Positions 43,921 to 53,212 of a stretch of DNA of 64,000 nt are shown here, piece after piece. Each line of letters opens with the position of its first letter. Position 1 is the first letter of the stretch. The DNA lies in the NCBI RefSeq assembly GCF_946222985.1, contig NZ_CAMIFY010000002.1:1-64000 (forward strand), written 5' to 3'. The DNA comes from an uncultured Corynebacterium sp. Lineage in GTDB: Bacteria > Actinomycetota > Actinomycetes > Mycobacteriales > Mycobacteriaceae. Under the pieces are notes generated by a model. It was given only the letters and a program-made list of their open reading frames with translations, was not told the DNA's origin and searched no databases. The translations under genes and the position numbers were made by a program.

Positions 43921-45771
43921 TCAAGCGACGACGGTCTGCTCCGATCCGAGCCGACGATTCATGGCCGCCGCAAACTGCTCGGCGTCGGGGCCGACGATGA
44001 GATGCCAGACGTCGTCGCCGACACGGGCCGCGGCGGGCAACTCGTCGCCGGACAACGCGGTCGAATCGACCTTCGCGGAATCGGCGACGACCACCCGCAG
44101 GCGCGTCTGCGCGACCGGCTCGACGGAGACGATGTTGTCGGCGCCGCCCAGCGCGTCGATCCACGCGACCGCCCGGCCCTGCTCCGCATCGCCGACGACG
44201 ATGACCTTCGGCTCGCCGGCATCGGCCCCCGGGTCGACGCCGCCGCGCTCCCTTGCTTCACGACGCTGCTCCGGGGTCCGGTAATCCGTGACCACCACGA
44301 GGATCATCGCGGTGAAGAACGCCGCGGCGATCGCGATCAGGTAGATCCACACGGGGTCGAACACCGGGATGGTCAACAGCGAAGTGAAGACGAAGGCGGT
44401 GGTCTGCACGCCACCGGTGCCCGCACCGAGCAGACCGATGATCACGCCGCCGACGAAACAACCCACCAGCATCCTCGGGTAGATCCGCTTGAACCGCAGA
44501 TGGATGCCGTACAGCGACGGCTCGGAAATGCCGCCGAACAGGCCGGCCGCCAGCGCACCGGAGGCGGTCTGCCGCATCTGCCGGTCACGGTCGCGCATCG
44601 CCAGCACCAGCACGCCGGCGGTGGCGCCGAAGCACGCGAAGTTCCACACGCCCATCGGGCCCTGGATGAAGTCGTAGCCCAGCGTGCTGATGTTGACCAG
44701 CATCAGGGCGTTGAGCGGCCAATGCAGGCCCAGCGGCACCAGGAACGGGAACAACATCGGGATGAGGATGGCGAAGATGATGGGGAAGCTCTCGTTGAGC
44801 ACCGACAGCCCCGAGCCCAGGCCCGTGCCGAGCCAGATGCCCAGCGGGCCGATGAGGAACGCGGTCAACGGGATCATGACCAGCATCGACAGGAACGGCA
44901 CGAAGACCATCTGGATGTTCTCCGGGAAGATCCGCTTCCAGAAGCGGTACACCAGGGCGAGCACCGCGGCCATGATCAGCGGGACGAAGACCTGCCCGCC
45001 GTAGTCGTTGAGCTGCAGCGGGATCCCGAAGATGTTGGCCACGCACGACTCGGTGCCCAGGTCGGTGGTGGTGCACACCGTCGACGACACCTGCTGGACC
45101 TGCTCGTAGACGCCGCTGCCCGGGGCGGTTTCGTTGTAGGCCTTGGCGCCGAGGCTGATGAACTCCGGCGTCATCACCGCGCCCATCACCGCCGCGCCGA
45201 GCCACGGGTCGACGTTGAGCTTCTTGGCCGCGTTGTAGGCGACCATGATCGGCAGGAAGTAGAACACCGAGCGCCACAGCGCGTCGACGAAGATCCAGCC
45301 CGCCGGCTTGTCCTCCGCGCGGAAATCGACGAAGCCCAGCGCATCCATGATGGCGGCGAAGGCGATGATGAACGACGCGCCGAGCAGCACGCCCAGGATC
45401 GGGCGGAAGCTGTCCGACAGGTACTCGAAGAAGTTGTCCAGCCACGCGGACTTGCCGCGGGCCTTGGCCCGGGCGGCGGCCTTGACGTCGGCGTCGCTGC
45501 CGGCGGTGCCTGAACCGGACCCGCCGCCCTTCATCTCCGGCAGGTTGTTGATCTCGTTGTAGGAGTCCTGCACCGACCCGGCGACGATGATCTGCAGGCG
45601 GTCGCCGGATTGGGGCACGGCGCCGATCACCCCGTCGAGGTTTTCGATTTCGGCCGGGTCGACGCCCGAGGCGTCGGACAGCTCGAAGCGCAGTCGGGTG
45701 GCGCAGTGGGTGAGACTGACGATGTTGTCCGGGCCGCCGACGGCCGACAGGATTTCTTTGGCGGAACTCAT
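43921..45771 (-). CDS. PTS sugar transporter EIIBC, beta-glucoside/sucrose type, with extra IIB-like domain
   Basis: 616 residues. N-terminal IIB domain with phosphorylated C23 (SLTHCATRLRF), a Gly/Ser linker, then the IIC membrane domain (about 110-500) with LGLHWPLNALML and ASGALAAGLFGGISEPSLYGIHLRFKRIYP, signatures of the glucose-superfamily Bgl branch. Residues about 540-616 repeat the IIB pattern (GGADNIVSVEPVAQTRLRVVV), but the cysteine is gone, so this copy cannot carry phosphate. No IIA domain is present; the upstream gene supplies it. Sugar specificity is not certain. GAGGAAA lies upstream of the ATG. Confidence 0.92.
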   Translation of the reverse strand: MSSAKEILSAVGGPDNIVSLTHCATRLRFELSDASGVDPAEIENLDGVIGAVPQSGDRLQIIVAGSVQDSYNEINNLPEMKGGGSGSGTAGSDADVKAAARAKARGKSAWLDNFFEYLSDSFRPILGVLLGASFIIAFAAIMDALGFVDFRAEDKPAGWIFVDALWRSVFYFLPIMVAYNAAKKLNVDPWLGAAVMGAVMTPEFISLGAKAYNETAPGSGVYEQVQQVSSTVCTTTDLGTESCVANIFGIPLQLNDYGGQVFVPLIMAAVLALVYRFWKRIFPENIQMVFVPFLSMLVMIPLTAFLIGPLGIWLGTGLGSGLSVLNESFPIIFAILIPMLFPFLVPLGLHWPLNALMLVNISTLGYDFIQGPMGVWNFACFGATAGVLVLAMRDRDRQMRQTASGALAAGLFGGISEPSLYGIHLRFKRIYPRMLVGCFVGGVIIGLLGAGTGGVQTTAFVFTSLLTIPVFDPVWIYLIAIAAAFFTAMILVVVTDYRTPEQRREARERGGVDPGADAGEPKVIVVGDAEQGRAVAWIDALGGADNIVSVEPVAQTRLRVVVADSAKVDSTALSGDELPAAARVGDDVWHLIVGPDAEQFAAAMNRRLGSEQTVVA

Positions 45772-45850
45772 GTCCGTGTTTCCTCGGTTCTCTTCTTCGC
45801 TCGACGGGCCCGGTGGTTGGCGGGCCCGGTGGCTCAGTGGGCTCGGATGG

Positions 45851-48610
45851 TCAGACTGCTCGGTCGTCGTCGGCCGGGACCAGGGCCCGGACTTCGGCCG
45901 CCGTCGCGCACTCGAGCGCGGCGGAGGCCAGCTGCTCGCATTCGCTCCGGGAGCGGGAGCGGATCGCGGCCTTGACGGAGGGGATGACGGGCAGGGAACA
46001 GCTCAACTCGTCGACGCCGAGGCCGACGAGGATGGGCACGGCCTGCGGGTCGCCGGCGATGCCGCCGCAGACGCCGATCCATTTGCCGTGCTCGTGCAGG
46101 GCTTCGGCGGCGTTGGCGATCAGTCCGAGCACCGCGGGGTCCAGGCCGTCGGCTTGGGCGGCGAGTTTGGGGTGGCCGCGGTCGATGGCCAGCGTGTAGC
46201 TGGTCAGGTCGTTGGTGCCGACGCTGAAGAAGTCGCAGCCGGGTTCGGCGGCGAAGCGCTTGGCCATGACGGCGACGCTGGGCACCTCCATCATGATTCC
46301 GACCGAGACCTTCGCGGTGAATCCGCCGGCGGCGCGTTCCTCGTCGAAGATGGCCTTGGCGCGGCGCCAGTCGTCGATGCCGGAGATCATGGGGAACATC
46401 AGGTGCAGGTCGGCGCCGGACGTGCGGCCGGCTTCGGACGCGCCGTCTGCGCTGCCCGAGCCACCCGCACCATCCGCGACTTCCTGCGCCGCGGCGAGCA
46501 CGGCCCGGCACTGGGAGCGCAGCAGGTCGGGTCGGTCGAGGCCGATGCGGATGCCGCGCATGCCCAGGAACGGGTTCTCTTCGGCGGGCATGGACACGTA
46601 GGGCAGCGGCTTGTCGCCGCCGACGTCGAGGGTGCGGACCACCAGCGGGACGCCGGCGCCCAGGACCCGGGCGCACTCGGCGTAGATGCGGGCCTGCTCG
46701 TCGTCGGTGGGCGCCGATGCGCGGCCCATGAACGCGAATTCGCTGCGCATCAGGCCGGCGCCCTCGGCTCCGACGGTGATGGCTTGGCGGGCGTCGTCGG
46801 CGCCGCCGATGTTGGCGGCCACGGCGATGCGGTGGCCGTCGGTGGTGACGGCGGGTTCGTCCTTGCGGGCGTAGTCGGCGGCCTTGCGTTCGGCGATGCG
46901 GCGCTGGCGGTCGCGGATGGCGGCGACGTCGGATTCGGAGACGCCGATGGTCAGGGTGCCGGCCGCGCCGTCGAGCACTGCGGTGGTTCCGTCGGGCACG
47001 TTGAGCGCCATGGTTTCGATGCCGGCGACGGCCGGGATGTCGAGGGAGCGGGCGATGATCGCGACGTGGCTGCTGGCGCCGCCGCCGGTGGTGGCGAATC
47101 CGACGACCCGGTCGCGGTCGAGTTGCGCCGTGTCGGACGGGGTCAGCTCCTCGGCGACGAGGATCGCGTTGTCCGGGAGTTCGGACTTTTCGCGGCGTTG
47201 GCCGGTGATTTCCTCCAGAACCCGCTTGCCGACGTCGCGGACGTCGTCGGCGCGTCCCGCCAGCACCTCGTTGTCGAGGCCCGCGAGGCGATCGGCGAAC
47301 GCGGCGTACGCGCCGCGCCAGGCGAAGGCCGCGCTCTTGCCCTTGTCGATGCCGCTGCGCGCCAGGTCCAGCAGCTCGGGGTCGCGGAGGATCTCGCCGT
47401 GGGCGGCGAAGATGGCGGCCTTGCCCTCGTCGGAGTCGTCGGAGAGCTTCTTCTCCAGGGCCGACAGCGACAGCAGCGCGCGGTCGATGGCGGAGTTGAG
47501 CACGCGGGTCTCGGCGTGCCGGTCGCCGCCGAACTCGGCGACCTCGATGTCGTCGTGGCGCAGCTGAACGATGGTGCCGACGCCGAGGCCGGGGGAGGCC
47601 GTGACGCCGGAGAGGATGTTCGGGTCACCGGATCGGGGCGCGGTGGTGGCGCTGGTCTCGGTGCCGGAGGTCGCAGAGGTCGTGGAGGCCGCGGTGGCCG
47701 AGACGGCCGCGGCACCGGCGACGTCCGCGCCGGTTGTTCCTGTCGCGCCAGCCGCGCCTACTGCGTCTCCACCGGTGATCGAACCCGCGTCGAGCGCGCC
47801 CGCGTCGATCGGCGGGCAATCTTCGCCGAGGCCCTCGCGAATCGCGCGGGAGACCGCGTCGACGGCCTCCGCGGCGTCGGCGCCGTGGGCGGTGACGACG
47901 ATCTTGTCGCCGTGATCGACGGACATCGCCATGATCGAGGTGATCGACTTCGCGTTGGCGGAGTCGTCGCCGCGCCGCAGCCGCACGTCGGCGGTGAAGG
48001 TCTTCGCCAGCGCCACCAGCGTCGCCGACGGCCGCGCGTGCAACCCCGTGGGGTTGGGCACGAGGATCGCGTCGGAGGCGACGGTGGTTCCGGCCGGGGC
48101 GGTGGTGGACTCGTCGTCAAGCACGGCCAGCTCCACCGTCGCCGCGACGTCGCGACCCGCGGCGACGACTCCCGTCGCGGGCGCCAGGACGGCGATGCGA
48201 TCGGAGTTGGCGACGACGATCTGCGTCAGCAGGCTCTTGGCCTCGCGGGCGATGGCGTCGAGGTCGAAATCGATGAGCGCGTCGCCGACGGCGACCGCAT
48301 CACCGACCGAGACGCGCGGCGAGAATCCCGCCCCCTGCAGGCGCACGGTGTCCAGGCCGATGTGCATGAGCACCTCGAGGCCGTGGGCGTCGCGCACCGT
48401 CACTGCGTGGCCCGACGACTGCAGATCGATCACCTCGCCGGCGACGGGGGAGACCAGGCGCCCCTCGATCGGGTCGATGGAGATCCCCTCGCCGACCATC
48501 TTCTTGGCGAAGACGGCGTCGGGCACCTCCTCTATGGGGATCATCACGCCGCTGAGCGGGGCGATGAGTTCGATTTTCTTCGTCGGTGAACCGTGTGGCA
48601 CGTGCGCCAT
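45851..48610 (-). CDS. Fused PTS protein: EIIA(Glc)-HPr-enzyme I
   Basis: 919 residues from the ATG at 48610. Domain 1 (11-155) is EIIA of the glucose type with H68 and phospho-H83 (VLMHIGLDTV), 15 residues apart as in Crr. Domain 2 (180-262) is HPr with H191 (PTGLHARPSA). After a 65-residue Ala/Thr/Gly/Ser linker, enzyme I (333-915) has H515 (TTGGGASSHVAII), the PEP-site RTLDVGGDKPL and ENPFLGMRGIR, and FFSVGTNDLTSYTLAIDR. It can carry phosphate from PEP to the adjacent EIIBC. The order is that of NagF-type multiphosphoryl proteins. It is followed 79 nt later by EIIBC. Confidence 0.95.
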   Translation of the reverse strand: MAHVPHGSPTKKIELIAPLSGVMIPIEEVPDAVFAKKMVGEGISIDPIEGRLVSPVAGEVIDLQSSGHAVTVRDAHGLEVLMHIGLDTVRLQGAGFSPRVSVGDAVAVGDALIDFDLDAIAREAKSLLTQIVVANSDRIAVLAPATGVVAAGRDVAATVELAVLDDESTTAPAGTTVASDAILVPNPTGLHARPSATLVALAKTFTADVRLRRGDDSANAKSITSIMAMSVDHGDKIVVTAHGADAAEAVDAVSRAIREGLGEDCPPIDAGALDAGSITGGDAVGAAGATGTTGADVAGAAAVSATAASTTSATSGTETSATTAPRSGDPNILSGVTASPGLGVGTIVQLRHDDIEVAEFGGDRHAETRVLNSAIDRALLSLSALEKKLSDDSDEGKAAIFAAHGEILRDPELLDLARSGIDKGKSAAFAWRGAYAAFADRLAGLDNEVLAGRADDVRDVGKRVLEEITGQRREKSELPDNAILVAEELTPSDTAQLDRDRVVGFATTGGGASSHVAIIARSLDIPAVAGIETMALNVPDGTTAVLDGAAGTLTIGVSESDVAAIRDRQRRIAERKAADYARKDEPAVTTDGHRIAVAANIGGADDARQAITVGAEGAGLMRSEFAFMGRASAPTDDEQARIYAECARVLGAGVPLVVRTLDVGGDKPLPYVSMPAEENPFLGMRGIRIGLDRPDLLRSQCRAVLAAAQEVADGAGGSGSADGASEAGRTSGADLHLMFPMISGIDDWRRAKAIFDEERAAGGFTAKVSVGIMMEVPSVAVMAKRFAAEPGCDFFSVGTNDLTSYTLAIDRGHPKLAAQADGLDPAVLGLIANAAEALHEHGKWIGVCGGIAGDPQAVPILVGLGVDELSCSLPVIPSVKAAIRSRSRSECEQLASAALECATAAEVRALVPADDDRAV

Positions 48611-48804
48611 CCTCAACTCGTGGCCCTGTGTTCAGGTTCGCCCGAGATTGGCCGAACCAGATCCCTAATGAGATTCACAGTACGCCCGAAGTTTCGGGTG
48701 GCCCAGTACTTTTTCCGCCCGCCGGCGGCCCTGTCCGAAACCCCGCGGACCAGGTGACTGCATCGATGCAGAACATGGCCGCCGACGTGCGCGGACGCGC
48801 CCGC

Positions 48805-48833
48805 GGAGGGGGTGGGAAACTGCCACCCCCTCC
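48805..48833. terminator. Hairpin upstream of the PTS unit
   Basis: Perfect 11-bp stem GGAGGGGGTGG / CCACCCCCTCC with a 7-nt loop, just past the stop of the 48841 gene. It has no T-run. It should separate that gene from the PTS genes. Confidence 0.6.
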
Positions 48834-48840
48834 GTGTGGG

Positions 48841-49272
48841 TTATGCCCGATTGGGCTCCACGTTGAACGCCCACATCACGCCGAACTTGTCGAAGACCTG
48901 CCCGTAGTGCGCGCCCCACGGCGCCTGTTCGAAGGGCATGTTCACGGAGCCGCCTGCATCGACGAGGGCGGTGATCTTGGCCTTCGCATCCTCGACGTCG
49001 TCGCATTCGTACAGCAGGGAGTAGATCGTGCCCTTGACGGCGAATTCCTCTTCCTCGCCGGGCATGCCGTCACCGCCGGTGATGGTGCCGCCGGGCAGAT
49101 CCAGTCGGGCGTGGGCGACGAGGTTAGGGTCGGGATCGAAGGGCAGATCCTCCATCGGGGCCCCGTCGCCGTACTTCATCATGTCGAGGTTTCCGCCGAA
49201 AACCTCGTGGTAGTGGGTGAATGCCGCGGCGGCGGTGCCGGGGAACGCGATGTAGGTCGAAAGATTGGGCAT
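48841..49272 (-). CDS. VOC family protein, PhnB/3-demethylubiquinone-methyltransferase-like
   Basis: 143 residues from the ATG at 49272, with AAGGAG upstream. Single glyoxalase-fold chain: MPNLSTYIAFPGTAAAAFTHYHEVFGG, VAHARLDLPGGTITGGDGMPG, MPFEQAPWGAHYGQVFDKFGVMWAFNV. This is the PhnB-like branch common in bacteria, with no assigned reaction despite its name. Stands alone. Confidence 0.88.
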   Translation of the reverse strand: MPNLSTYIAFPGTAAAAFTHYHEVFGGNLDMMKYGDGAPMEDLPFDPDPNLVAHARLDLPGGTITGGDGMPGEEEEFAVKGTIYSLLYECDDVEDAKAKITALVDAGGSVNMPFEQAPWGAHYGQVFDKFGVMWAFNVEPNRA

Positions 49273-49386
49273 GACGGACTCCTTCGTTCGGTGCGCGTGC
49301 GTGACGACGGCCACCGTGGCTCATCGACCGGGCCGCAGGCGATCCTCGAGGGGAGGCAGTGCCCGTTGAAAGTGGCCCACCTCACA

Positions 49387-50190
49387 TCATGCACCCGGTT
49401 CGGGTCTTTCGACGGTGATGGAGTCGGATCCGGTGGCGACGCCGGCCTCGCGGAAGGCGACGAGCACGGCCTCGATGACCTCGCTGCGCGCGGCGACGGT
49501 GTCGAGCTGGCGGGCACCCGACCAGAAGCGGACCTCCATGTCGACGGTGCCGGTGCCGACGGAGATCAGGTGCGCCTGGGGCGCCGGGGAGGTGTAGACC
49601 GTCGGCACGGTGGACGCGGCCTCGACGGCGGTGCGCCGCGCCAGCGACAAGTCGGTCGCCGCGTCGAGGGCGATGACCACCGACGTGCGGACCTTCTCGT
49701 ATCCGGTCCGGACCGTGACCACCTCGCTGTGCAGCACGGTGTTGGGCAGCACCACCAGGCGCCCGTCGAAGGTGCGGATCGACGTCGAGGTCGATCCGAT
49801 CGAGGTGACTTCGCCCTTCACGTCCTGCACGCCGATCTGATCGCCGACGCGGTAACGGTCGCGGGCCAGGATCACCAGGCCGGCGAACATCGAACCGAGC
49901 ACCGTTTGAAACGCGATGCCCGCGGCGATGGAGATGATCGTGATGCCGCCGAGGATGTCGACCGGCCGCACGGACGGAAAGACGACGGTCGCCGCCGCCA
50001 TGAACGCGATGATGCAGATGATCCACTGGATCACCCGCGAGAACACGTTCGCGGCGGAGGGGCCGCGATCGCGCCACAGCAGCAGCCGGCGGGCGATCCA
50101 GCGCACGGCGAAGGAAATCACGATGCCGGCGATGAAGATCTGGCCGGCGAGGATCGCTCCGTCGAGGGTGATGTTGGTGGCGTCGTTCAT
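49387..50190 (-). CDS. Small mechanosensitive ion channel, MscS family
   Basis: 267 residues. Three hydrophobic segments (19-36, 55-75 and the pore helix DILGGITIISIAAGIAFQTVLGSMFAGLVILARDRYRVGDQI), then the beta domain VQDVKGEVTSIGSTSTSIRTFDGRLVVLPNTVL and a C-terminal alpha/beta domain. It is close to the minimal MscS size and opens on membrane tension to release solutes. It lacks the long C-terminal extension of the C. glutamicum glutamate exporter. Confidence 0.92.
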   Translation of the reverse strand: MNDATNITLDGAILAGQIFIAGIVISFAVRWIARRLLLWRDRGPSAANVFSRVIQWIICIIAFMAAATVVFPSVRPVDILGGITIISIAAGIAFQTVLGSMFAGLVILARDRYRVGDQIGVQDVKGEVTSIGSTSTSIRTFDGRLVVLPNTVLHSEVVTVRTGYEKVRTSVVIALDAATDLSLARRTAVEAASTVPTVYTSPAPQAHLISVGTGTVDMEVRFWSGARQLDTVAARSEVIEAVLVAFREAGVATGSDSITVERPEPGA

Positions 50191-50251
50191 CGCGTCGTCC
50201 GCTTTCGTCCGGTATCGGCCGTTTCAGTTCGTGGGCGGTCTCGGCCGTGAA

Positions 50252-50944
50252 TCAGGCCCCGAGGGCTTCCACGATCTTCTCGGCCGTCTTCTTCGCCGAC
50301 GTCGGATTCTGGCCGGTGATCAGATTGCCGTCGACCACCGCGTACGGCGCGAACGGGATCGGCGTCTTGGCGTAGTTTGCGCCGCGCGACTTGATCTCGG
50401 CTTCCACGTCATAGGGAACGAGCTTGGACACACCCGCGACGACCTCTTCGCGCCAGGAAAAACCGGTCAGGGCGCGACCATCGACCAGGTGGGAGCCGTC
50501 GGAAAGCGTCGTTTCCAACAAACCGCAGTAGCCGTGGCACACGGAGCCGACGACGTCACCGCGCTCGAAGATCTCGCGGGTCAGGCGCTGCAGGCCCTCG
50601 CTGCCGGGGAAGTCGAACATGACGGCGTGGCCACCGGTGAAGTAGATGGCGTCGAAATCCGCCGAATCGACGTCGTCGGGGGAGGCGGTGTCGGCGAGCA
50701 GCGCCATCTTGGCCGGGTCGTCGTGCCACGCCTTGGCCGAGGAATCGTAGAACGGGAACTTCAGCGACCGCGGCTCCAGCGGAACCTTGCCCCCGGCGGG
50801 GCTGACTAGCGTCTGCTCGAACCCGTGCTCGGCGAAGACGTCCCATGCGTGGGTGAGCTCCGACAGCCACAGGCCGGTCGGGTGCGACGGGTCGGATTCG
50901 TAGTGGTCGACGTTGGTGACGACGTGGAGGATGCGCTTGGTCAT
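50252..50944 (-). CDS. DJ-1/PfpI family protein (Hsp31-like)
   Basis: 230 residues. The nucleophile elbow is GSVCHGYCGLL with C136; FTGGHAVMFDFP and TGLWLSELTHAW (Glu near 29) complete the class I glutamine amidotransferase-like site. Members act as glyoxalase III or deglycase/chaperones. It is encoded 67 nt downstream of a TetR gene in the same direction, so it is probably the regulated target. Confidence 0.9.
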   Translation of the reverse strand: MTKRILHVVTNVDHYESDPSHPTGLWLSELTHAWDVFAEHGFEQTLVSPAGGKVPLEPRSLKFPFYDSSAKAWHDDPAKMALLADTASPDDVDSADFDAIYFTGGHAVMFDFPGSEGLQRLTREIFERGDVVGSVCHGYCGLLETTLSDGSHLVDGRALTGFSWREEVVAGVSKLVPYDVEAEIKSRGANYAKTPIPFAPYAVVDGNLITGQNPTSAKKTAEKIVEALGA

Positions 50945-51011
50945 GGGAACTCCCGGGGATCGGTTGTGGAGTGGTGGGTTGTTCGAGTCGTGGGGTGTTC
51001 GGGGTGGTGAG

Positions 51012-51596
51012 TCAGGCGGGGTTGAAGTGGGGTTGGAAGACGGCGAGGAATGACGAACGGACGCGCTCGTCGATCTCGGCGGGGTCGTGATTGTCGAGCT
51101 TGCCGTCGAGGTGGAGGAAGGCCAGCCCGTGCGCCAGGGCCCAGCCGGAGGTCGTCAACGGCTCGGGGTCGGCCTCGGGCAACACGGCCGTGACTGCGTC
51201 GGCCAGCATGTCGTGCAGGGCACCGGCCGCGCGCACCCGCTCGTCGTCGCGGTCGTCGCATTCGCGGCCGAACATCAACTTGAAACCGGCGGGATGGCGC
51301 AGTGCGAAACGGACGTAGATCACGCCGAATTCGGCGATGTCCGCCACGGTGGCAGGCGGCGACGGGAGGGCGGACAGGGAAGCGCCGAGCTCACGGAAAC
51401 CCTCGACGGCGATGGCCGTCTCCAGGGCCTCGCGGTCATCGAAGTGGCGATACGGGGCGGTCGGGGAAACTCCGGCGCGCCGGGCCAGCGCTCGCAGCGA
51501 GAAGTTCTCGCCGGCTTCGAGCATCTCGATGGCGTTGGAGATCAACGCCGCACGCAGGTCCCCGTGGTGATAGCGCGTCTTCAGTTCCTTCGGCAT
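51012..51596 (-). CDS. TetR family regulator (WHG C-terminal domain)
   Basis: 194 residues from the ATG at 51596 (MPKELKTRYHHGDLRAALIS), with AGAAGGAGG upstream. HTH: ENFSLRALARRAGVSPTAPYRHFDDREAL. The C-terminal part (GVIYVRFALRHPAGFKLMF and SGWALAHGLAFLHLDGKL) is the WHG-type ligand domain. It probably controls itself and the DJ-1/PfpI gene from the site at 51641-51664. Confidence 0.9.
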   Translation of the reverse strand: MPKELKTRYHHGDLRAALISNAIEMLEAGENFSLRALARRAGVSPTAPYRHFDDREALETAIAVEGFRELGASLSALPSPPATVADIAEFGVIYVRFALRHPAGFKLMFGRECDDRDDERVRAAGALHDMLADAVTAVLPEADPEPLTTSGWALAHGLAFLHLDGKLDNHDPAEIDERVRSSFLAVFQPHFNPA

Positions 51597-51640
51597 GCGG
51601 CGGGGTCCTCCTTCTGCGAACGATGTCGTCGCTCCACGAT

Positions 51641-51664
51641 AACCGCCGACGATGATCGGCCGTT
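51641..51664. promoter_or_regulatory. Operator-promoter of the TetR-PfpI unit
   Basis: Inverted repeat AACCGCCGA / TCGGCCGTT (8 of 9 pairs) with a 6-bp spacer. It overlaps a TATCGT -10 candidate (minus strand, 51637-51642) 40 nt before the TetR ATG. Confidence 0.55.
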
Positions 51665-51787
51665 TTCGGAGATCGCTCCCGGGCGGTTGGGCGGGAGGTT
51701 CGTGGGATGGTTGCGGGGTGTTCACGGGCGCCGCGGGCGTCGTGGGCGCCGTGGAGCGCCGTGGATCGACATGGGTACGCCGTCGAA

Positions 51788-53056
51788 TCAGCGACGGGCG
51801 GCCAGCCAGCGCCGGTAGCGACGCAGGGCCCGGCGTTGGCGCAGGGCTTCGCCGGTGTAGGCGAGAAGGGGGTGGATGGAGGGCCGGGTGGGCTTGCTCG
51901 CGCCCACGCGCCGCAGCTGATGGCGGATGCGGGCCATGGACAGGGCCGAGGCCACGGCCTTGTCCTTCATCGACACCGGGGTCAGCTCCACCTCGGCGTC
52001 CGGGTCGTGGCGCCACGTGTCGGGCAGGTCCGGGTCGACGGCGAGGGCGCTGCCGATGCCCACGACGTCGACGCCTTCGGCCAGCGCGCGTTCGGCGACG
52101 TCCCGGCGGGTGATGCCGCCGGTCAGCATCAGCGGCAGGGGACTCGTTTCGGCCAGTTCGGTGGCCAATTCGAGGAAGTACGCCTCCCGGGAACGGGTTC
52201 GTTCGTCGCCGGATTGGCCGGTCATCGCGGGGCTTTCGTAGCTGCCGCCGCTGAGCTCGACGAGATCGACGCCGAGGGGTTCGAGCATCGCGATGACGCG
52301 CCGGGCGTCGTCGGAATCGAAACCGCCCCGCTGAAAGTCGGCGGAGTTGAGCTTCACGGCGACCGCGAATTCCGGGGCTACTTCCGCGCGGACCGCGCGG
52401 ACGACGTCGAGGAGAAGTCGGGCACGGTTGTCGAGCGAGCCGCCCCACTCGTCGGTGCGGCGATTGCTCAGCGGGGACAGGAACTGCGACAGGAGGTACC
52501 CGTGGGCGGCATGGACCTCGACGCCGTCGAATCCCGATTCCTGGGCCAGGCGGGCGGTGGTGGCGAACCGGGCGATCGTCTCGCGGATCTGCGCCTCCGT
52601 CATCGCGGTGGGTTCGGCGAATCGGCCGCTGTTCCTGCCGATGTCGATGCGTTGCGCCGACGGGGCCCAGGCCACGCCCGGCATGCCGGCTTCGACTTGG
52701 CGGCCCGGGTGATTGATCTGCATCCAGACCGCGGCGCCGCCGCTCTTGGCGTCGGCCGCCCAGCGTCGGTACGGCTCCAACGGGGAGCGCTCGTCGAGGA
52801 CGACGCCGGCCGGGCCGGTCATCGCGGCGTCGTGGACCATGACGTTGCCTGTGATCAGCAGCCCGGCGCCGCCGTGGCCCCAGGTGCGGTACAGGGTGCG
52901 CAGCTCATCGCCGGGCAGTTGGCCGGGGGCGGCCATGTTCTCCTCCATCGCGGCTTTGGCGATGCGGTTGGGCAGCGTGGAACCGTTGGGGAGGGTGAGG
53001 GGTCGGAAGATGGGCGAGGTGGCGTCGGTGTCGTCGCCGGAATGTGTGCGGTGCAT
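51788..53056 (-). CDS. NADH:flavin oxidoreductase, old yellow enzyme family
   Basis: 422 residues from the ATG at 53056 (MHRTHSGDDTDATSPIF). FMN TIM barrel: FRPLTLPNGSTLPNRIAKAAMEEN, VWMQINHPGRQ, GFDGVEVHAAHGYLLSQFLSPLSNRRTDEWGGSLDNRARLLLDV, then a glycine phosphate-binding loop (LMLTGGITRRDVAE, VGIGSALAVDPDLP). Reduces activated C=C bonds with NAD(P)H. The C-terminus is Arg-rich (RRALRRYRRWLAARR), unusual for the family. TACGTT seven bases upstream gives a leaderless start. Confidence 0.92.
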   Translation of the reverse strand: MHRTHSGDDTDATSPIFRPLTLPNGSTLPNRIAKAAMEENMAAPGQLPGDELRTLYRTWGHGGAGLLITGNVMVHDAAMTGPAGVVLDERSPLEPYRRWAADAKSGGAAVWMQINHPGRQVEAGMPGVAWAPSAQRIDIGRNSGRFAEPTAMTEAQIRETIARFATTARLAQESGFDGVEVHAAHGYLLSQFLSPLSNRRTDEWGGSLDNRARLLLDVVRAVRAEVAPEFAVAVKLNSADFQRGGFDSDDARRVIAMLEPLGVDLVELSGGSYESPAMTGQSGDERTRSREAYFLELATELAETSPLPLMLTGGITRRDVAERALAEGVDVVGIGSALAVDPDLPDTWRHDPDAEVELTPVSMKDKAVASALSMARIRHQLRRVGASKPTRPSIHPLLAYTGEALRQRRALRRYRRWLAARR

Positions 53057-53063
53057 ACATTGG

Positions 53064-53069
53064 AACGTA
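53064..53069 (-). promoter_or_regulatory. -10 box of the OYE gene (leaderless)
   Basis: TACGTT on the minus strand, seven bases before the ATG at 53056. Confidence 0.55.
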
Positions 53070-53212
53070 GGTTGATGAGTGAGCATTGTCAACATCGTGT
53101 CGCGGATCCGGTGCGCGGCATTGTGCCGCGCACCGGAATCCACGCCCGGCCATGGTCGCGCAGGCGGTGCGTGCGGGGGTTTTTCGGGCGTGGGGCCGCT
53201 ACGACTGGGCCG

